A stretch of DNA of 64,000 nt from an uncultured Bacteroidota bacterium (GTDB lineage: Bacteria > Bacteroidota > Bacteroidia > Chitinophagales > Chitinophagaceae): positions 62,001 through 126,000 of the forward strand of contig CAISPO010000020.1 of NCBI GenBank assembly GCA_903887415.1. Reading direction: 5' to 3'. The notes under the pieces are model-generated. The model made no database searches and was not told where the DNA came from. It saw only the letters and a program-made list of their open reading frames with translations. Below are positions 61,236 through 64,000 of this stretch, in pieces. Numbering within the stretch: the first letter of the stretch is position 1; every line of letters begins with the position of its first letter. Position numbers and translations under genes: made by a program.

Positions 61236-61270
61236 AAAAAGCAGGATGGATATACCGTCCTGCTTTTTTT
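61236..61270 (+). terminator. Intrinsic terminator after the secreted cysteine protein
   Basis: Arms AAAAAGCAGGA and TCCTGCTTTTT with an 11-base loop, then T's. It starts 19 bases after the stop at 61217. Confidence 0.8.
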
Positions 61271-61337
61271 ATGGGTACAAAAGGATAAATTTGCACGGAA
61301 GGGTAAAATACTGTGTACGTGTAAACTGTAAAGCGCA

Positions 61338-61715
61338 ATGCAAAAAATACTTGTAGCAATTCTAATACTCGGCTTATCTTCTTTAAATGCCGTGGCCAAA
61401 AAGCCATCTGCCGGAATCATAGGCATTTCTCACCAAAGGAAGGCTGCAAAAGATACAGCAGCCGTGAATTTCAAAGTATGTAAAAATGACGTTGGTTATT
61501 CCATTTGCGGAGAAACCCCGTCTTTAGCCAATTCCACATACCATGAGCCTGCCCACAAACCGGAATACACACCAGATTACGAAAAAGACATTGCGGCCAT
61601 TATACTGCGTGGCATACCCGAAATACCAAAGGTGAAATTCCCAAACGACAAACCGGGCCCCGAAACACAATCGGGAGAAATTGCGGGTATCTGTTCATGG
61701 AACGGTGCGTGGTAA
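61338..61715 (+). CDS. Small secreted protein sharing a block with its neighbour
   Basis: 125 residues with signal peptide M-Q-K-I-L-V-A-I-L-I-L-G-L-S-S-L-N-A-V-A. N-F-K-V-C-K-N-D-V-G-Y-S-I-C-G-E-T-P matches the gene at 60672 at 13 of 18 positions, so the two are distant paralogues. The rest is P/K-rich. It ends 8 bases before the converging kinase-RapZ gene. Confidence 0.7.
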   Translation: MQKILVAILILGLSSLNAVAKKPSAGIIGISHQRKAAKDTAAVNFKVCKNDVGYSICGETPSLANSTYHEPAHKPEYTPDYEKDIAAIILRGIPEIPKVKFPNDKPGPETQSGEIAGICSWNGAW

Positions 61716-61723
61716 ATATGTGC

Positions 61724-63208
61724 CTATGCCGGTTCTGTAGTTTCTTCCTGTTGCACCCATTTTTTCTCATTGAGATGGGTCACTGAAACTTCAAGGTTGT
61801 AGCGGGTTGTCAGGTAGGCTGCCAGTTGATTGGCCGCATATACAGACCTGTGCTGGCCGCCGGTGCAGCCGAACGCCACACTTAGCTGCTCAAATCCACG
61901 GGCAATATAGTCCTCAATATTTATTGACACCAGCGAATAAACGTGATTCATAAAATCAGGCATTCTCGTTTCGCGCTCCAGGAACTGGCGCACCATTTCA
62001 TCGTTTCCGGTGAGAAATTTATAGGCTGCGTACCTGCCCGGGTTCAGGATGCCCCTGCAATCAAATACATAACCCCCACCATGTGAGTTGGTAGGTTTTG
62101 GCATACCCGCCTTGTAAGAAAAACTACTGATCTGCACTTCCAGCTTTGGCTTGTCTGCACTTGGCACGGTCGTGTACCGGTCCTGCATTTCCGGCGACGA
62201 CAACTTGTCCAGTAATGACCTCAATTCGGGATAGGCTGGTGTCTGCGGATGATCGGAAAGAAAAAGCTGGAGGTTTTTTAATGCCGGGCCTATGCTGGTA
62301 ATAAAATGAGCCTTGTGCTGCAGCAGCCCGCGGAAGCCATAAGAGCCTAACACCTGCAGCAGCCGCACCAGTACAAATTGCACATAACCGCGCCTGAAAT
62401 GTATCTCGTCCATACGGGATATATGCAGATCGTTGAGGCTGCTGATGTAACCATTGAGCAGGTCTTCCTTCCATGCCCCAGGCAACTGCGCCCTTGCCTG
62501 CCAGAGCAGGGAGGCTATATCATATTGCGGCGGCCCCTGCATGCCGCCCTGGAAGTCGATAAAGTATATCTTGCCATCATGCACCATAATGTTGCGGCTC
62601 TGGAAGTCGCGGTACATAAATGTTTGTGGCTGCACACGGCCCAGATCTTTACTCAGCAGTTCCATTTCACTCATCAGCAGCGAACGGTCGTAAGGAATAT
62701 TCTGAAGGTCGGCGAAGTAGTATTTGAAATAAAGGAGATCAGCCATTATAGCTTTCTCATCGAACTGGCGGGAAGCGAAACACTGTTTGTAATCAGCATC
62801 CCTGCCGGCTATCCACTGCACCTTTGCAAGCTGAGCGAGCGCTTTGTGGTATAGTTTGCGCACCGGCTCCGTATATCCGTCTTTTGTTACGAGGTCGAAA
62901 AGGGAAATTTTGCCAAGATCCTGCTGCAGATAGGCCCTGCGGTCTTTACTGGTCTTGTAAACTTCCGGTACGTTGATCTGGTGTTTGCGAAACAGCTCAG
63001 TGAAATAAAAATAGGTGTTATTTTCAGCTACGTTGGTGTTGTATGTGCCTATACAAGTTGTTTTGCCGCAGGTAAGCCGGTAATAACGGCGGTCTGAACC
63101 AGAAACGGCAAGCGCTTCAATAGTTTCGGCCTTTTTTTCAAAATGCTCTTCAAACAGTTTTTCTAAAATGCCAGTGATCTGCACGATGGATTTATTGTGT
63201 GTTATCAT
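61724..63208 (-). CDS. AmgK-like sugar kinase fused to a RapZ C-terminal domain
   Basis: 494 residues. The N-terminal part is an aminoglycoside-phosphotransferase-fold kinase with Y-R-D-F-Q-S-R-N (near residue 199) and F-I-D-F-Q-G-G, the pattern of AmgK/MurK amino-sugar kinases. From about residue 355 comes the C-terminal domain of RapZ (F-D-C-R-G-I-L-N-P-G, then A-F-G-C-T-G-G-Q-H-R-S-V), which in E. coli binds glucosamine-6-phosphate. The RapZ Walker domain is absent. A role in cell-wall sugar recovery or sensing is likely. No MurU-like nucleotidyltransferase was seen nearby. Confidence 0.88.
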   Translation of the reverse strand: MITHNKSIVQITGILEKLFEEHFEKKAETIEALAVSGSDRRYYRLTCGKTTCIGTYNTNVAENNTYFYFTELFRKHQINVPEVYKTSKDRRAYLQQDLGKISLFDLVTKDGYTEPVRKLYHKALAQLAKVQWIAGRDADYKQCFASRQFDEKAIMADLLYFKYYFADLQNIPYDRSLLMSEMELLSKDLGRVQPQTFMYRDFQSRNIMVHDGKIYFIDFQGGMQGPPQYDIASLLWQARAQLPGAWKEDLLNGYISSLNDLHISRMDEIHFRRGYVQFVLVRLLQVLGSYGFRGLLQHKAHFITSIGPALKNLQLFLSDHPQTPAYPELRSLLDKLSSPEMQDRYTTVPSADKPKLEVQISSFSYKAGMPKPTNSHGGGYVFDCRGILNPGRYAAYKFLTGNDEMVRQFLERETRMPDFMNHVYSLVSINIEDYIARGFEQLSVAFGCTGGQHRSVYAANQLAAYLTTRYNLEVSVTHLNEKKWVQQEETTEPA

Positions 63209-63229
63209 CTACTTACTATGTTAAAGGGT

Positions 63230-63733
63230 TTAGGCCTTGCCATTACCCGGATATTCAAACAAAAATACTTCCCTTTTTGCAGAGGAAAAATTATTCCAGT
63301 GCACTTCTTCAATTTTCGCTGCCACCACACCGCAGGTTGGCATATTATCTATCCTGAACTGCGGTGATAAATTGTTGACAAACTCAGTAATACCGGGATT
63401 ATGCGCCACGATAAATACCGTTTTCACCGAATCCTTGACATCATGGATCACCTCATCAAAAACAGAGGGGATGCAATGATACAGTTTTTCTTCCCATTTG
63501 ATATTATCGGCATCATAACCTACTTCTTTTGCTATCCTCTTAGCTGTTTGCCGCGTCCGTTTTGCGCTGCTCGATATGATAAGATCGGGGATGATGTGCT
63601 GCTCTTTCAGCTTTTTCCCCATTGCGGGCGCTTCCTCTTTTCCCCGGTCATTGAGCGGTCGCTCAAAATCACTTTGCAGGGGGTTTGCCCAACTGCTTTT
63701 GGCATGCCTGATTATCACTAATGTTCGTTGCAT
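63230..63733 (-). CDS. SixA-like histidine phosphatase
   Basis: 167 residues. The R-H-A motif (I-I-R-H-A-K-S-S-W) is at the start, followed by D-F-E-R-P-L-N-D-R-G and later H-N-P-G-I-T-E-F. This is the short SixA branch of the histidine phosphatases, which in E. coli acts on phosphohistidine of phosphotransfer proteins. It lies 21 bases upstream of the kinase-RapZ gene and is probably co-transcribed. The substrate here is unknown. Confidence 0.9.
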   Translation of the reverse strand: MQRTLVIIRHAKSSWANPLQSDFERPLNDRGKEEAPAMGKKLKEQHIIPDLIISSSAKRTRQTAKRIAKEVGYDADNIKWEEKLYHCIPSVFDEVIHDVKDSVKTVFIVAHNPGITEFVNNLSPQFRIDNMPTCGVVAAKIEEVHWNNFSSAKREVFLFEYPGNGKA

Positions 63734-63894
63734 AAAAAACCCCAGCTCCTATAGGAGAGCTGCCCCTAAAATTGTAACACCCGATCCGTGAACAGGGAAG
63801 CCAAAATTCGCTTTTTTTTTACAAAGCAAAACAGATTTTTCTATGCCCGTGGGATGAAGAGCGTACTTTTATTTAAAGTACCGGGCACATACAC

Positions 63895-64000
63895 TTATTT
63901 TTCAGCGTTCCAGATGAGCTTTTCCAGTTGGGTGCGGTCTGTTATGAGGTATGCGCGGTACTGGTCGGTATAGGCCCACTTTTTTGCAACCGGATCAAAT
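63895..64000 (-). CDS. C-terminal end of an unidentified protein
   Basis: The last 34 codons of a minus-strand gene that continues past the window. It ends at TAA 63895-63897 with A-Y-L-I-T-D-R-T-Q-L-E-K-L-I-W-N-A-E-K. Too short to identify. Between this stop and the phosphatase start (63734-63894) only a degenerate C-run/G-run repeat (63737-63770) is seen. Confidence 0.6.
   Translation of the reverse strand, partial: FDPVAKKWAYTDQYRAYLITDRTQLEKLIWNAEK

Overview
The window looks like chromosomal DNA of a Bacteroidota bacterium, most likely a Chitinophagaceae-type soil or water organism. The reasons are a menaquinone gene of the futalosine route (mqnC), a type IX secretion pair (a PKD-repeat protein with a gliding-motility C-terminal domain, followed by a PorP/SprF protein), a Rho factor with a long low-complexity insertion, a two-component-style beta-propeller sensor, and thirteen matches to the Bacteroidota -7 promoter box TAnnTTTG at plausible distances from start codons. 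No tRNA, rRNA, CRISPR array or prophage was recognised. Most of the window is ordinary chromosome. The accessory character lies in palindromic repeats, one REP-associated tyrosine transposase and a few unusual fusion proteins.

Layout. 1-8.8 kb: a truncated CDF metal exporter, a sensorless histidine kinase, alaS, a tiny membrane protein, dnaN, mqnC and a hydrolase-like membrane fusion protein. 8.8-13.2 kb: small secreted and outer-membrane proteins, a PcrB-family prenyltransferase and mscL. 13.3-20.1 kb: a TetR-TolC-MFP-RND efflux operon whose promoter carries an inverted repeat that could be the TetR operator. 20.3-23.2 kb: rho and an SDR-type reductase. 23.9-27.5 kb: a large sensor with about 14 propeller blades and a Y_Y_Y domain, ending in an adenylate cyclase. 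27.6-35.2 kb: pheS, the PKD/PorP pair and a lipoprotein. 35.3-39.3 kb: an acetyltransferase, a small membrane protein and a three-gene type III polyketide operon (PKS, methyltransferase, flavoprotein). 39.4-42.6 kb: a TPR protein ending in a bare histidine-kinase phosphoacceptor domain, an unknown protein, and a RAYT transposase bracketed by near-identical palindromes. 42.6-47.4 kb: dxs, a CPBP protease, a long hairpin/MITE-like element, cdsA and a secreted protein. 47.4-51.8 kb: two related metallo-beta-lactamase/rhodanese proteins on either side of an APC permease. 51.8-58.0 kb: an apparent aromatic catabolism operon (hmgA, hpd, paaABCD, MBL-rhodanese) and an aminotransferase. 58.2-64 kb: mannose-1-phosphate guanylyltransferase, an Nfu-type protein, three small secreted proteins, an AmgK-like kinase fused to a RapZ C-terminal domain, a SixA-like phosphatase and the 3' end of one more gene.

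How the genes work together. The hmgA-hpd-paaABCD run can oxidise phenylacetyl-CoA and convert 4-hydroxyphenylpyruvate through homogentisate to maleylacetoacetate. The reductase PaaE and the later steps are not in the window. The efflux operon is self-contained. The PKD protein and its PorP/SprF neighbour form a likely secretion pair. The PKS operon resembles in logic the phenolic-lipid operons of other bacteria. Across the window at least five families of short inverted repeats occupy intergenic space, and at three places they seem to have become the ends of proteins. The family with ends GTAGAGACG/CGTCTCTAC is the one flanking the RAYT gene.
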